From: Pantoea trifolii
GTDB lineage: Bacteria; Pseudomonadota; Gammaproteobacteria; Enterobacterales; Enterobacteriaceae
DNA length: 64,000 nucleotides
NCBI RefSeq assembly: GCF_024506435.1
Contig: NZ_JANIET010000001.1
Span: forward strand, 1,798,001-1,862,000
Reading direction: 5' to 3'
In this document: positions 40,304 to 50,206 of the stretch, piece after piece
Layout: each line of letters starts with the position of its first letter
Position numbering within the stretch: position 1 is the first letter of the stretch
The notes under the pieces: model-generated
Databases searched by the model: none
What the model was told of the DNA's origin: nothing
Seen by the model: the letters and a program-made list of their open reading frames with translations, nothing else
Translations under genes and position numbers: made by a program

Positions 40304-41350
40304 TTAAAAACGGCTGTCGACAGCGGCAGCCAGTTTCGCCAGCACCTCAGCGCTGTCTTCCCAGCCGAGGCACGGGTCGGTGATCGATTGGCCGTAGGTT
40401 AGCGCTTCACCGCTCACCACTTTCTGATTCCCTTCCTGCAGGAAACTCTCGATCATCACACCCGCGACCGCGCGCGATCCGGCACGAATTTGCGCCGTCA
40501 CGTCATCGGCAACATCACGCTGACGACCGTGCTGCTTCAGGCAGTTGCCGTGGCTGAAGTCGATCACCAGTTGCTCCGGCAGATTGAAGTCGCGCAGATT
40601 GGCCGCCGCTGCCGCCACATCTTCGGCGTGATAGTTGGGCTGACGACCGCCGCGCAGGATCACGTGACCATGCGGATTACCGCTGGTTTGATAAATGGTC
40701 ATCTGACCGTTTTTATCCGGTGACAGGAACATGTGGCTGGCGCGCGCGGCGCGAATCGCATCAACCGCAATCTGCACGTTGCCGTCGGTGCCGTTCTTGA
40801 AACCGACCGGGCAGGAGAGCGCCGATGCCATCTCACGGTGGATCTGGCTTTCAGTGGTTCGCGCGCCAATTGCGCCCCAGCTGATCAGGTCGGCAATAAA
40901 CTGGCCGATCACCATATCGAGGAATTCGGTGGCGGTTGGCATGCCGAGCGCGTTGATATCCAGCAGCAGTTTGCGCGCGATGGCGATGCCGCGATTGACA
41001 TCATAGCTACCATCCAGATCCGGATCGGAAATCAGGCCTTTCCAGCCAATCACGGTGCGCGGTTTTTCAAAATAGGCGCGCATGACAATTTCCAGACGAT
41101 CTTTATGGCGCTCGCGCAGCACGTTCAGACGTTCAGCATACTCAATCGCCGCTTTAGGATCGTGCAGCGAGCAAGGGCCAATAATCACTAAAAGACGCGG
41201 ATCTTCGCCGGTCAGAATGCGCGCGATGCGTTGACGGGAAGCCGTGACGTTGGCGGCAATCTCTGCCGAAATAGGGTGTTCATGCGCGAGCGCAGCCGGA
41301 GTTAACAGGCTACCGATGCGCGCGGTACGCAGTTCATCAGTCTTGTTCAT
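40304..41350 (-). CDS. aroH: 3-deoxy-7-phosphoheptulonate synthase, Trp-type AroH
   Basis: This 348-residue class I DAHP synthase catalyses the first committed step of the shikimate pathway (phosphoenolpyruvate plus erythrose-4-phosphate). Metal and substrate residues lie in LLVIIGPCSLHDPKAAIEYA, FEKPRTVIGWKGLISDPDLDGSY, VGFKNGTDGNV, VIDFSHGNCLKQHGRQ and GQSITDPCLGWED. Position beside selO and ppsR and the N-terminal MNKTDELRTARIGSLLTP suggest AroH, the Trp-inhibited isozyme, rather than AroF or AroG. ATG 41350 is chosen and an extension to 41410 rejected. A TrpR operator was sought upstream but not convincingly found. Confidence 0.93.
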   Translation of the reverse strand: MNKTDELRTARIGSLLTPAALAHEHPISAEIAANVTASRQRIARILTGEDPRLLVIIGPCSLHDPKAAIEYAERLNVLRERHKDRLEIVMRAYFEKPRTVIGWKGLISDPDLDGSYDVNRGIAIARKLLLDINALGMPTATEFLDMVIGQFIADLISWGAIGARTTESQIHREMASALSCPVGFKNGTDGNVQIAVDAIRAARASHMFLSPDKNGQMTIYQTSGNPHGHVILRGGRQPNYHAEDVAAAAANLRDFNLPEQLVIDFSHGNCLKQHGRQRDVADDVTAQIRAGSRAVAGVMIESFLQEGNQKVVSGEALTYGQSITDPCLGWEDSAEVLAKLAAAVDSRF

Positions 41351-41515
41351 TGGGATTCTCAAAAATTTTTTCTTCGCAGCGGTGAAATACCGGGAAGTGA
41401 TGATGGTCACAATAAACTAATAGCCTGCGAATTCAACCTGCTAAAAACAAAGGTCTTCAAATTAGACGGAAGCGTGGCTTTACGATTCAAATACAGGTCA
41501 GGAATGTAGTAACGA

Positions 41516-41583
41516 GGTCGCCATAAATGGCGACCCTACGAATGTGTTGTGCGGTTTTTGTAGGGGCGCCATTTATGGCGACC
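41516..41583. repeat. Inverted pair of dispersed palindromic repeat half-units
   Basis: A 24-base half-unit (41516-41539: GGTCGCCATAAATGGCGACC then CTAC) and its inverted copy (41560-41583: GTAGGGGCGCC then ATTTATGGCGACC) flank a 20-base spacer. They belong to the same family as the units at 3905-4038 but with the GTAG/CTAC ends facing inward. The pair ends 11 bases before the ppsR stop. Confidence 0.8.
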
Positions 41584-41594
41584 GCCAGCAATAC

Positions 41595-42422
41595 CTAATA
41601 CATGTTGCGGTTCAGGCCCATGATGTCGAGGATTTTGGTGGCGATCTCCTCCACCGAATAATTGGTGCTGTTGAGATAACGAATCTGATTGGTGCGGAAC
41701 AGCGCTTCCACTTCGCCCACCTCGAGACGGCATTGGCGCAGCGAGGCGTAACGGGTATTTTCCGCGCGTTCCTGGCGAATCGCCGCCAGACGTTCAGGAT
41801 CGATGGTCAACCCAAACAGCTTATGCTGATGTGCACGCAGCGCCGGCGGCAGTTTCAGGTTATCCATATCATCGGCAATAAACGGATAGTTAGCGGCGCG
41901 CACGCCAAACTGCATCGCTAAATACAAGCTGGTGGGCGTTTTCCCGCAGCGAGAAACGCCGAGCAGAATTACCTGCGCATCTTCCAAACCGCGCAAAGAA
42001 ATGCCGTCATCATGCGCGAGGGTATAATCGATGGCCGCGATACGCGCGTCATATTTGCCGAGGTTGCTGGCAGTTAAACCGTGTGTGCGGTGCGCCACCG
42101 GCATTGACGCCACGCCCAACTCGCTCTGTAGCGGTGCCACCAGCGCCTGCACGATGTCCTGACAAAAGCCTTCACTCTCGAGAATAATTTCGCGTACATC
42201 GGGCGTAACAATAGAGAAGAACACCAGCGGGCGCACGCCGCTCTGCTGATAGAGCGCGTTAATCTGCGCTTTAACCGCTTGAGCGCGTTGCACATTCTCA
42301 ACAAACGGCAGCGTCACGCTGTGGGCCATCACCGGGAACTGAGATAACACCGCATGGCCCAGTACTTCGGCGGTTATGGCGGTGCCATCAGAAATGTAAA
42401 ATACGCTGCGTTCAGTGTTCAT
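41595..42422 (-). CDS. ppsR: PEP synthase regulatory protein PpsR
   Basis: This 275-residue bifunctional enzyme uses ADP to phosphorylate a Thr of PEP synthase (inactivating it) and reverses this by phosphorolysis. The P-loop-like [19 protein letters not shown] near residue 152 is the family signature. The N-terminal [22 protein letters not shown] is also conserved. It is divergent from its target ppsA across 449 bases, the same pairing as in E. coli. The stop codon is close to an inverted repeat pair. Confidence 0.96.
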   Translation of the reverse strand: MNTERSVFYISDGTAITAEVLGHAVLSQFPVMAHSVTLPFVENVQRAQAVKAQINALYQQSGVRPLVFFSIVTPDVREIILESEGFCQDIVQALVAPLQSELGVASMPVAHRTHGLTASNLGKYDARIAAIDYTLAHDDGISLRGLEDAQVILLGVSRCGKTPTSLYLAMQFGVRAANYPFIADDMDNLKLPPALRAHQHKLFGLTIDPERLAAIRQERAENTRYASLRQCRLEVGEVEALFRTNQIRYLNSTNYSVEEIATKILDIMGLNRNMY

Positions 42423-42871
42423 CGTGCAAATATCCTCTTGCGTATCAATGCCTAAATTATTGATGACAATATTTCATTTTAATTAATATTAAAATGAAAT
42501 ATCCATATTGTCCGCTATTGTGCTCACAAAGATAAATCAGCGAATAATCAATATTAGATGAAATGCTGTTTTGAAATGCGTTATTTTCGCGCATTTTCCT
42601 TTTCGCGCATGAAATAAAGCGTGAAGCCGTTGCGCAACAAAAATCAATCGCTAACCCCCTGAAAAAGGGAAAAATATCGCTACAGCAATCTATTAGCGTG
42701 AAATAGCCCGGTTGCGCAACTCAATTAATTCTAAGTACTAATCCGATTTTGCCTTTCTTTTCCTGCTTTAACGATTCAACACTTAGTCTTTATTTATCGG
42801 TTGTGCCAGGCTGTTTTGGCGAATAGCAAAATGTTCCATGTGTATTCACATCATTTAAAAGGATAATCTCA
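42423..42871. promoter_or_regulatory. Divergent ppsR/ppsA control region
   Basis: This 449-base AT-rich region has no gene. It includes a partial Cra-like site GCTTTAACGATTCAA (42765-42779), about 95 bases upstream of ppsA. It also has two copies of the palindrome GTTGCGCAAC, at 42629-42638 and 42711-42720. E. coli ppsA is activated by Cra, so the first motif is plausible but has mismatches. Confidence 0.5.
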
Positions 42872-45259
42872 ATGTCCAATCAAGACCAACAGTCGCTAGT
42901 GCTCTGGTACAACCAGCTTGGCATGCATGATGTTGATCGGGTGGGAGGCAAGAATGCTTCCCTGGGAGAAATGATTACGAATTTGTCGTCGCTGGGTGTT
43001 TCCGTGCCAAACGGTTATGCGACCACATCTTATGCGTTTAATCTGTTCCTCGATCAAAGCGGACTGAACCAGCGTATTTACGATTTGCTGGATAAAACGG
43101 ATGTTGATGATGTTGCTGAGCTCGCGCAAGCGGGTAAACAGATTCGTCAATGGGTGGTCGATACGCCATTCCAGCCTGAGCTGGAAGCGGCGATTCGTAG
43201 CGCCTACGAACAACTCTCTGCTGATGATGCCGACGCCTCCTTTGCGGTGCGATCGTCAGCCACCGCCGAGGATATGCCCGACGCCTCGTTTGCCGGCCAG
43301 CAGGAGACTTTCCTTAACGTGCAGGGCTATGACGCGGTGATCATCGCGGTGAAGCACGTTTATGCCTCTTTATTTAACGATCGCGCCATCTCTTACCGTG
43401 TGCATCAGGGTTACGACCATCGCGGCGTAGCGCTCTCGGCCGGTATTCAGCGCATGGTGCGATCGGATCTCGCCTCATCAGGCGTAATGTTTACCATTGA
43501 TACCGAATCAGGCTTCGATCAGGTGGTGTTTATCACCTCAGCCTTTGGTTTGGGCGAAATGGTGGTGCAGGGCGCGGTTAACCCTGACGAGTTCTACGTG
43601 CACAAACCGACATTGGCAGCCAACCGTCCGGCAATTGTGCGCCGCACCATGGGCTCGAAAAAGTTGCGCATGGTATATGCCGATTCGCAGGAGCATGGCG
43701 AGCAGGTGCGCATTGAAGATGTCGAGCAGGAACAGCGCGATCGCTTCAGCTTAACTGATGATGAAGTGCAGGCGCTGGCGCGCCAGGCGGTGCTGATTGA
43801 GCAGCATTACAAACGCCCAATGGACATTGAGTGGGCGAAAGATGGCCACACCGGCAAACTGTTCATCGTGCAGGCGCGTCCGGAAACGGTGCGCTCCAAC
43901 GGTCAGGTGATGGAACGTTACACGCTGCAGGGTAAAGGCAAAGTGGTGGTCGAGGGCCGCGCCATTGGTCATCGCATCGGTGCCGGTGAAGTTAAAGTGA
44001 TTCACGACATCAGCGAGATGCACCGCATTGAAAAAGGCGATGTGCTGGTGACCGACATGACCGATCCCGATTGGGAACCGATCATGAAGAAAGCCTCGGC
44101 CATCGTCACCAATCGCGGCGGTCGCACTTGCCACGCGGCGATCATCGCGCGTGAACTGGGCATTCCGGCGGTGGTGGGCTGTGGCGATGCCACCGAACAC
44201 CTGAAAGATGGCCACAAAGTCACGGTTTCCTGTGCCGAAGGCGATACCGGTTATGTCTATAATGAACTGCTGGACTTCGAAGTCACCAGCTCGCAGGTCG
44301 ATACCATGCCGGAACTGCCGCTGAAGATTATGATGAACATCGGTAACCCGGATCGTGCCTTTGATTTCGCCTGCTTGCCGAATGAAGGTGTTGGCCTGGC
44401 GCGTCTGGAATTCATCATTAACCGCATGATTGGCGTGCATCCGAAAGCGCTGCTGGAGTTTGATCAGCAGACGCCAGAACTGCAGCAGCAGATTCGTCAG
44501 ATGATGAAAGGCTTTGATGATCCGATTGAGTTTTACATCGGCCGTCTGACCGAAGGGATTGCGACCTTGGGTGCGGCGTTTGCGCCGAAACGCGTGATTG
44601 TTCGTCTCTCGGATTTCAAAACCAACGAATACGCCAACCTGGTCGGCGGCGAGCGTTACGAGCCGGAAGAAGAGAACCCGATGCTCGGTTTCCGTGGCGC
44701 CGGTCGTTACGTTGCTGACAACTTCCGCGATTGCTTCAAGCTGGAGTGCGAAGCGGTGAAGCGCGTGCGTAACGAAATGGGACTGACCAACGTTGAGATC
44801 ATGATTCCGTTCGTGCGTACCGTCGATCAAGCTGAAGCGGTGGTCGCCGAGCTGGCGAAAAACGGTCTGAAGCGCGGCGAGAACGGCCTGAAAGTGATCA
44901 TGATGTGTGAGATCCCGTCCAACGCCTTGCTGGCTGAACAGTTCCTCGAGCACTTCGATGGCTTCTCCATCGGCTCAAATGACATGACGCAGCTGGCGCT
45001 GGGCCTTGATCGCGACTCTGGCGTGGTGTCCGCGCTGTTTGATGAGCGTAACGATGCGGTGAAAGCACTGTTGTCGATGTCGATCAAAGCAGCGAAAAAG
45101 CAGGGCAAATACGTCGGGATTTGTGGTCAGGGCCCGTCGGATCATCAGGACTTTGCGGCATGGTTAATGGAGCAGGGCATTGATAGCCTGTCGCTGAATC
45201 CGGATACCGTGGTTGAAACCTGGTTAGGTTTGGCAGAGCTCAACGCTGCGAAACATTAA
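42872..45259 (+). CDS. ppsA: Phosphoenolpyruvate synthase PpsA
   Basis: This 795-residue enzyme (E. coli 792) makes PEP from pyruvate and ATP for gluconeogenesis. The order is an N-terminal ATP-grasp domain ([38 protein letters not shown]), a swivelling phosphohistidine domain with the catalytic His in [23 protein letters not shown], and a C-terminal PEP/pyruvate TIM-barrel ([46 protein letters not shown]). The Thr beside the catalytic His is the PpsR target in E. coli. ATG 42872 has AAGGATAATC upstream. It is followed by a terminator. Confidence 0.98.
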   Translation: MSNQDQQSLVLWYNQLGMHDVDRVGGKNASLGEMITNLSSLGVSVPNGYATTSYAFNLFLDQSGLNQRIYDLLDKTDVDDVAELAQAGKQIRQWVVDTPFQPELEAAIRSAYEQLSADDADASFAVRSSATAEDMPDASFAGQQETFLNVQGYDAVIIAVKHVYASLFNDRAISYRVHQGYDHRGVALSAGIQRMVRSDLASSGVMFTIDTESGFDQVVFITSAFGLGEMVVQGAVNPDEFYVHKPTLAANRPAIVRRTMGSKKLRMVYADSQEHGEQVRIEDVEQEQRDRFSLTDDEVQALARQAVLIEQHYKRPMDIEWAKDGHTGKLFIVQARPETVRSNGQVMERYTLQGKGKVVVEGRAIGHRIGAGEVKVIHDISEMHRIEKGDVLVTDMTDPDWEPIMKKASAIVTNRGGRTCHAAIIARELGIPAVVGCGDATEHLKDGHKVTVSCAEGDTGYVYNELLDFEVTSSQVDTMPELPLKIMMNIGNPDRAFDFACLPNEGVGLARLEFIINRMIGVHPKALLEFDQQTPELQQQIRQMMKGFDDPIEFYIGRLTEGIATLGAAFAPKRVIVRLSDFKTNEYANLVGGERYEPEEENPMLGFRGAGRYVADNFRDCFKLECEAVKRVRNEMGLTNVEIMIPFVRTVDQAEAVVAELAKNGLKRGENGLKVIMMCEIPSNALLAEQFLEHFDGFSIGSNDMTQLALGLDRDSGVVSALFDERNDAVKALLSMSIKAAKKQGKYVGICGQGPSDHQDFAAWLMEQGIDSLSLNPDTVVETWLGLAELNAAKH

Positions 45260-45315
45260 CCAAGTGGCAATTTGATGCTTCAAATGAGAATTTGACGTGT
45301 CTTTAAGGTAATTAT

Positions 45316-45346
45316 CAAGGCCAGCGCTGCTGGCCTTGTTGTTTTG
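45316..45346 (+). terminator. Terminator after ppsA
   Basis: CAAGGCCAGC and GCTGGCCTTG around GCT, then TTGTTTT. It faces the convergent rprA terminator. Confidence 0.85.
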
Positions 45347-45360
45347 CCTGAAAAAAAGCC

Positions 45361-45457
45361 AAAAAAAAGCCCATCACAGGGGATGGGCAAAGACTACACA
45401 CAGCAATTCTTTACTTTACTCAGGGGAATAAGGTTGTTTAAAAATCAGTAGCTTGAT
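45361..45457 (-). ncRNA. rprA: RprA small regulatory RNA
   Basis: On the minus strand the 3' half reads GAATTGCTGTGTGTAGTC, then TTTGCCCATC and a terminator stem GCCCATC/GATGGGC with eight T. This is the E. coli RprA sequence as I know it, including the upstream CCCCTGAGT stretch. The 5' third (from about GGAATCAAGCTACTGATT) is diverged but keeps a small hairpin. RprA is an Hfq-binding RNA that activates rpoS translation and tunes csgD, controlled by RcsB. The 5' end is estimated from a -10 like TATGTT at 45462-45467 and may be off by several bases. ppsA and rprA are convergent. Confidence 0.87.
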
Positions 45458-45502
45458 TCCAAACATAGGAAACATGTTATTGATCAGGCCCGCTGGCGTC
45501 TT

Positions 45503-45516
45503 TAAGAATCCTCTTA
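45503..45516 (-). promoter_or_regulatory. RcsB box upstream of rprA
   Basis: TAAGAGGATTCTTA on the rprA strand matches the symmetric RcsB/RcsAB box (TAAGA-N4-TCTTA). Its centre is about 53 bases upstream of the predicted rprA start, suitable for RcsB activation. Confidence 0.8.
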
Positions 45517-45776
45517 TTAGTTTAAAGCTGATAACCTTTCGTGGTGATTTTCTTAGTGATCGACCGCTGTTTCAGCTGCAAAAATAATCATTCCGTAAGC
45601 AAATCCCACCTAAAGCGCCTAAAACTGCGTTTTTTCTTAAAAATCGCTTATGAAAAAAAATAATTATCAGTAAGGAATGCAAGGTGACGACGTTGAGGCA
45701 TTAGGCGGGTTAAAGTAAGGCCAGTGTAAAACGGAGAGTTTGGGTATCGTTTTTGGATGGGCATTAAGGTGTATCA

Positions 45777-45800
45777 GGTCGCCATAAATGGCGACCCTAC
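45777..45800 (+). repeat. Single half-unit of the dispersed palindromic repeat
   Basis: GGTCGCCATAAATGGCGACC followed by CTAC is identical to the half-unit at 41516-41539. It lies 8 bases beyond the ydiK stop (minus strand), again at a gene end. Confidence 0.85.
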
Positions 45801-45807
45801 GAATAAC

Positions 45808-46920
45808 TTAATGTTCTTCTTCGTGATCGGCCAATGCTTCGATGGCGGTTTGCATATCGTCATCCGGTTCAGGTGCTTCATGCATCCACACCGAAACCAG
45901 ACGATAAGAGACCGCCAATACCACCGGACCGATAAACAGTCCGATCATACCGAAGGCAATCAATCCGCCAATGACGCCAGAGAGAATCAGGATCATCGGT
46001 AAATCGGCGCCCATGCGAATCAATACCGGACGCAACACGCTGTCCAACGTACCGACCACGCAGCTCCATACCAGCAGCACCGTGCCCCATGTGGTATCGC
46101 CGCTCCAGTAGAGCCAGATAATCGCTGGCACTAACACCACCAGCGGTCCGAGCTGCACCAGACAAGTGAGGATCATCAGCACGGTTAACAGCGTGGCGTA
46201 AGGAATGCCGGAAATGGCTAAACCGATGCCGCCGAGTACGCCCTGCACCAGCGCGGTGACCACCACGCCCAGCGCCACGGCGCGAATCGCCTGACCAGCC
46301 AGCAGCACTGCGGCATCACCACGGCGTCCGCTCATGCGATAAGCAAAATGACGAATCCCGTGGCCCACCTGCTCACCGCGCCAGTAGAGCAACACGCTGA
46401 ACAGCAGCATCACGATGAGGTGCATCATAAAGCGGCCAAAGTGTCCGGCCTGCGCCACGAAGAAACCGGTGGTGCGACCAATATAAGGCTGCACCTGATT
46501 CAGCATGGCCGCGCCGCCGCCATCCACCAATTTGTGGTAGCTGGAATAGAGTTTTCTGCCGACATAGGGAATCTGTCGCAACCAATCAAGGTCAGGCATC
46601 ACCAGATGGCGCTGCGTTGCCCAGGCAATCACCGGCGCGCTGTTATCAATCAGGCTGCTGACCAGCAGGGCGATAGGAATAATAAACAGCAGTAATAGCA
46701 AAATGGTCATGGCGATGACCGCCAGCGAGCGGCGTCCCCATAGCATCTGTTGCAGACGAATCATCAACGGCCAGGTGGCGATCACCACCATGCTGGCCCA
46801 GGCGAAGCCGAGAATAAAGGGCTGCACCACCCACAGACTGGCGATGATCATGATCAGAATGAACATCAGTGAAAACAGCATTTGCGGTAAATCCATACCG
46901 CGTTGCAGGTCTTTCATCAC
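45808..46920 (-). CDS. ydiK: AI-2E family inner membrane protein YdiK
   Basis: This 370-residue AI-2E/PerM-family membrane protein equals E. coli YdiK in length. About eight hydrophobic segments are seen, with the conserved LGGIGLAISGIPYATLLTVLM and LVVLVPAIIWLYWSGDTTWGTVLL blocks and an acidic C-terminal tail (EPDDDMQTAIEALADHEEEH). Transport substrates in this family are mostly unknown, and the family name does not prove autoinducer export here. A PurR operator lies in the upstream region shared with ydiJ. In E. coli ydiK is a PurR target. Confidence 0.92.
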   Translation of the reverse strand: MMKDLQRGMDLPQMLFSLMFILIMIIASLWVVQPFILGFAWASMVVIATWPLMIRLQQMLWGRRSLAVIAMTILLLLLFIIPIALLVSSLIDNSAPVIAWATQRHLVMPDLDWLRQIPYVGRKLYSSYHKLVDGGGAAMLNQVQPYIGRTTGFFVAQAGHFGRFMMHLIVMLLFSVLLYWRGEQVGHGIRHFAYRMSGRRGDAAVLLAGQAIRAVALGVVVTALVQGVLGGIGLAISGIPYATLLTVLMILTCLVQLGPLVVLVPAIIWLYWSGDTTWGTVLLVWSCVVGTLDSVLRPVLIRMGADLPMILILSGVIGGLIAFGMIGLFIGPVVLAVSYRLVSVWMHEAPEPDDDMQTAIEALADHEEEH

Positions 46921-47088
46921 AACGGTTAACCTCGATTGAATCCTTCAGAGTGGGGCTGAACAGCCCTGATTAATGATGATCTATTTCCTGAAAATTAAAC
47001 AGGAAAAGCAGCGACGGCGGCGCGCTTTCCTGAAAAAACAGCAGCCAGCAGAAAAGTATGATAAAACCAAGGGCTGAAAAAAATTACG

Positions 47089-47104
47089 ACGCAAACGTTT
47101 ACAA
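47089..47104. promoter_or_regulatory. PurR operator between ydiK and ydiJ
   Basis: ACGCAAACGTTTACAA closely fits the PurR consensus ACGCAAACGTTTNCNT and contains the central AAACGTTT dyad. It is 18 bases upstream of the ydiJ ATG and about 170 bases upstream of ydiK, so it could control either or both. Confidence 0.75.
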
Positions 47105-47122
47105 CATCTCGGTCACTCAATA

Positions 47123-50100
47123 ATGATCCCACAGATTTCTCAGGCACCGGGCCTCGTTCAACTGGTGCTGACATTCCTGCAGTCCTTAAAAGAGCAAGGC
47201 TTTACCGGCGATACCGCTACCAGCTATGCCGATCGCCTCTCGCTTTCCACCGACAACAGTATTTATCAGCTGCTGCCTGATGCGGCGCTGTTTCCGCGCT
47301 CGACGGCGGATGTAGCCTTGATTGCGCGCCTCGCCGGTGAAACCCGCTTTACCAGCCTGGTGTTTACGCCACGCGGTGGCGGTACCGGCACCAACGGGCA
47401 GTCGCTCAATCAGGGCATCGTGGTGGATATGTCGCGCTACATGAACCGCATCCTGGAAATCAACACCGAGCAAGGTTGGGTGCGTGTCGAAGCGGGTGTG
47501 GTGAAAGATCAGCTCAATGCGTGGCTCAAGCCGTATGGCTTCTTCTTCTCGCCGGAGCTTTCCACCAGCAACCGCGCCACGCTTGGCGGCATGATCAACA
47601 CTGATGCATCGGGCCAGGGATCGCTGGTGTATGGCAAAACCTCCGATCACGTTGAAGGACTGCGTGCGGTGCTGCTTGGCGGCGATATCCTCGATACGCG
47701 CGCCATGCCGACTGCACTGGCGGAACAACTGGCGAACACGCCAACGGCGGAAGGGCGCATTTATCAGCAGGTGTTAAGCCGCTGTCGTGAACAGCGCGAT
47801 CTGATTCTGGAGAAATTTCCCAAACTCAATCGCTTCCTGACCGGCTACGACCTGCGTCATGTGTTCAGTGATGATTTACAGACCTTCGATCTGACGCGTT
47901 TGCTGTGCGGCGCGGAAGGCACATTGGCCTTTATTACTGAAGCGCGCCTCGACATCACGCCCATCCCGAAAGTGCGCCGTCTGGTGAACATCAAATACGA
48001 CTCCTTCGACTCGGCCCTGCGTAATGCCCCTTTTATGGTGGAAGCCAAAGCGCTGTCGGTAGAAACCGTTGACTCGAAAGTATTGAACCTGGCGCGTGAA
48101 GATATCGTCTGGCATTCGGTGAATGAATTAATTACCGATGTGCCAGACAAAGAGATGCTCGGCCTCAACATCGTGGAGTTTGCCGGTGATGATGGCGAAC
48201 TGATTGAGCAGCAAATCAGCACGCTGTGCCAGCGTTTAGATGAGCTGATGCAGCAGCAGATGGGCGGCGTGATCGGCTATCAATTGTGTGACGATTTAGG
48301 CGGCATTGAGCGCATCTATAATATGCGCAAAAAAGCGGTTGGCCTGTTGGGGAACGCCAAAGGGCGCGCCAAGCCGATTCCGTTTGTCGAAGATACCGCC
48401 GTGCCGCCAGAGCAGCTGGCGGATTACATCGTCGATTTTCGCGCATTGCTTGACAGCCACGGCCTGAGTTACGGCATGTTTGGTCACGTGGATGCCGGCG
48501 TGCTGCATGTGCGTCCGGCGCTGGATATGTGCGATCCGCAGCAGGAGCTGCTGATGAAGCAGATCTCCGATGAAGTGGTGGCGCTGACCGCACGCTACGG
48601 CGGGTTATTGTGGGGCGAACACGGCAAAGGTTTCCGCGCGCAATACAGCCCGGAATTCTTTGGTGAGACGCTGTTCAACGAATTGCGCCGTATCAAAGCC
48701 GCCTTCGATCCAGATAACCGCATGAATCCCGGCAAGATCTGTACGCCGCTGGGCAGTGATGAACCGATGATGCAGGTTGATGCGGTGAAACGCGGCACCT
48801 ACGATCGACAGATTCCGGTCACGGTACGCAACGAGTGGCGTGGCGCGATGGAGTGTAATGGTAACGGCTTGTGCTTCAACTTTGATGCGCGTAGCCCGAT
48901 GTGCCCGTCGATGAAAATCACCCGCAACCGCATTCACTCACCGAAAGGGCGCGCCACACTCACGCGTGAATGGTTGCGCTTGCTCTCCGAGCAGGGCGTG
49001 GATCCCGTTCAGCTGGAGCAGGCGCTGCCCAAACAGGGCGCCAGCTTGCGTACGTTGATTCAGCGCACGCGCAATACCTGGCATGCGAATCAGGGCGAAT
49101 ATGACTTCTCGCACGAAGTGAAAGAGGCGATGTCGGGCTGTCTGGCGTGTAAAGCCTGTTCGACGCAGTGCCCGATCAAGATCGATGTGCCGAACTTCCG
49201 TTCACGCTTCCTGCAGCTTTATCACACGCGCTATCTGCGTCCGATGAGCGATCATCTGGTGGCTAGCGTGGAGAGTTACGCGCCGTTGATGGCCAAAGCG
49301 CCCAAGGTGTTCAACTTCTTCCTCAAACAGCCGTGGATGCGCGAACTGAGCAAAACGCATATCGGCATGGTGGATTTGCCACTGCTGTCATCGCCAAGCC
49401 TCAAGCAGCAGTTAGGCGGTCATCCAGCGATGAACCTGACGCTGGAGCAGTTAGAAGCACTGGATGCGGCGCAACGTGAAAACTGTGTGCTGGTGGTACA
49501 AGATCCTTTCACCAGCTATTACGAAGCGCAGCTGGTGACCGATTTCGTCAAGCTGATTGAGAAACTCGGTTATCGTCCGGTGCTGCTGCCGTTTTCACCG
49601 AACGGCAAGGCGCAGCATGTAAAAGGCTTCCTGCAACGCTTTGCACGTACCGCCAGCAAAACCGCCGATTTTCTCAACCGCGTGGCGAAACTGGGCATGC
49701 CGATGGTCGGCGTCGATCCGGCGACCGTACTTTGCTATCGCGACGAATACAACCAGGTGCTGGGCGATCAGCGCGGCGAGTTTAGCGTGCAACTGGTGCA
49801 CGAGTGGCTGCAAACCGCCTTGTCTCCTCGCGCGGAACAAACCGCCAGCGGCGAAGCCTGGTATCTGTTTGCGCACTGCACCGAAGTGACCGCGCTGCCC
49901 TCCACGCCGAATCAGTGGCAGAGCATTTTTGCACGCTTTGGCGCGAAGCTGGAAAACGTCAACGTCGGTTGTTGCGGCATGGCGGGAACCTATGGCCACG
50001 AAAGCGAAAACCTGGAGAATTCACTGGGGATTTATGAGCTTTCCTGGCATCCGCAACTGCAAAAGCTGCCGCGTCAACGCTGTCTCGCAACCGGCTTTTC

Positions 50101-50176
50101 CTGTCGTAGTCAGGTAAAACGCGCAGAAGGCAATGGCATGCGTCATCCACTGCAAGCGTTACTGGAAATGATGTAA
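47123..50176 (+). CDS. ydiJ: D-2-hydroxyglutarate dehydrogenase YdiJ
   Basis: This 1017-residue flavin/iron-sulfur oxidoreductase has an FAD-binding PCMH domain (about residues 45-270, TPRGGGTGTNGQSLNQGIVVDMSR) and a C-terminal FAD-linked oxidase domain (HVDAGVLHVRPALDM; WGEHGKGFRAQYSPEFFG). A 4Fe-4S ferredoxin-type domain follows near residue 670 (CLACKACSTQCPIKIDV). It ends in a CCG-type heterodisulfide-reductase-like segment (NVGCCGMAGTYGHE). YdiJ oxidises D-2-hydroxyglutarate, and in some bacteria also D-lactate. No Shine-Dalgarno is clear before ATG 47123. Confidence 0.95.
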   Translation: MIPQISQAPGLVQLVLTFLQSLKEQGFTGDTATSYADRLSLSTDNSIYQLLPDAALFPRSTADVALIARLAGETRFTSLVFTPRGGGTGTNGQSLNQGIVVDMSRYMNRILEINTEQGWVRVEAGVVKDQLNAWLKPYGFFFSPELSTSNRATLGGMINTDASGQGSLVYGKTSDHVEGLRAVLLGGDILDTRAMPTALAEQLANTPTAEGRIYQQVLSRCREQRDLILEKFPKLNRFLTGYDLRHVFSDDLQTFDLTRLLCGAEGTLAFITEARLDITPIPKVRRLVNIKYDSFDSALRNAPFMVEAKALSVETVDSKVLNLAREDIVWHSVNELITDVPDKEMLGLNIVEFAGDDGELIEQQISTLCQRLDELMQQQMGGVIGYQLCDDLGGIERIYNMRKKAVGLLGNAKGRAKPIPFVEDTAVPPEQLADYIVDFRALLDSHGLSYGMFGHVDAGVLHVRPALDMCDPQQELLMKQISDEVVALTARYGGLLWGEHGKGFRAQYSPEFFGETLFNELRRIKAAFDPDNRMNPGKICTPLGSDEPMMQVDAVKRGTYDRQIPVTVRNEWRGAMECNGNGLCFNFDARSPMCPSMKITRNRIHSPKGRATLTREWLRLLSEQGVDPVQLEQALPKQGASLRTLIQRTRNTWHANQGEYDFSHEVKEAMSGCLACKACSTQCPIKIDVPNFRSRFLQLYHTRYLRPMSDHLVASVESYAPLMAKAPKVFNFFLKQPWMRELSKTHIGMVDLPLLSSPSLKQQLGGHPAMNLTLEQLEALDAAQRENCVLVVQDPFTSYYEAQLVTDFVKLIEKLGYRPVLLPFSPNGKAQHVKGFLQRFARTASKTADFLNRVAKLGMPMVGVDPATVLCYRDEYNQVLGDQRGEFSVQLVHEWLQTALSPRAEQTASGEAWYLFAHCTEVTALPSTPNQWQSIFARFGAKLENVNVGCCGMAGTYGHESENLENSLGIYELSWHPQLQKLPRQRCLATGFSCRSQVKRAEGNGMRHPLQALLEMM

Positions 50177-50206
50177 ACAAATTGTAGGAGTCGTCACAAA
50201 GCTGGA

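Noticed and set aside
41351..41515. TrpR operator upstream of aroH
   Set aside because: Only an isolated ACTAAT half-like motif near 41416 was seen. There is no symmetric ACTAGT-type dyad.
43751..44953. 400-residue minus-strand ORF inside ppsA
   Set aside because: A mirror frame of a highly expressed GC-rich gene. The translation is rich in His, Arg and Gln in a way typical of antisense shadows.
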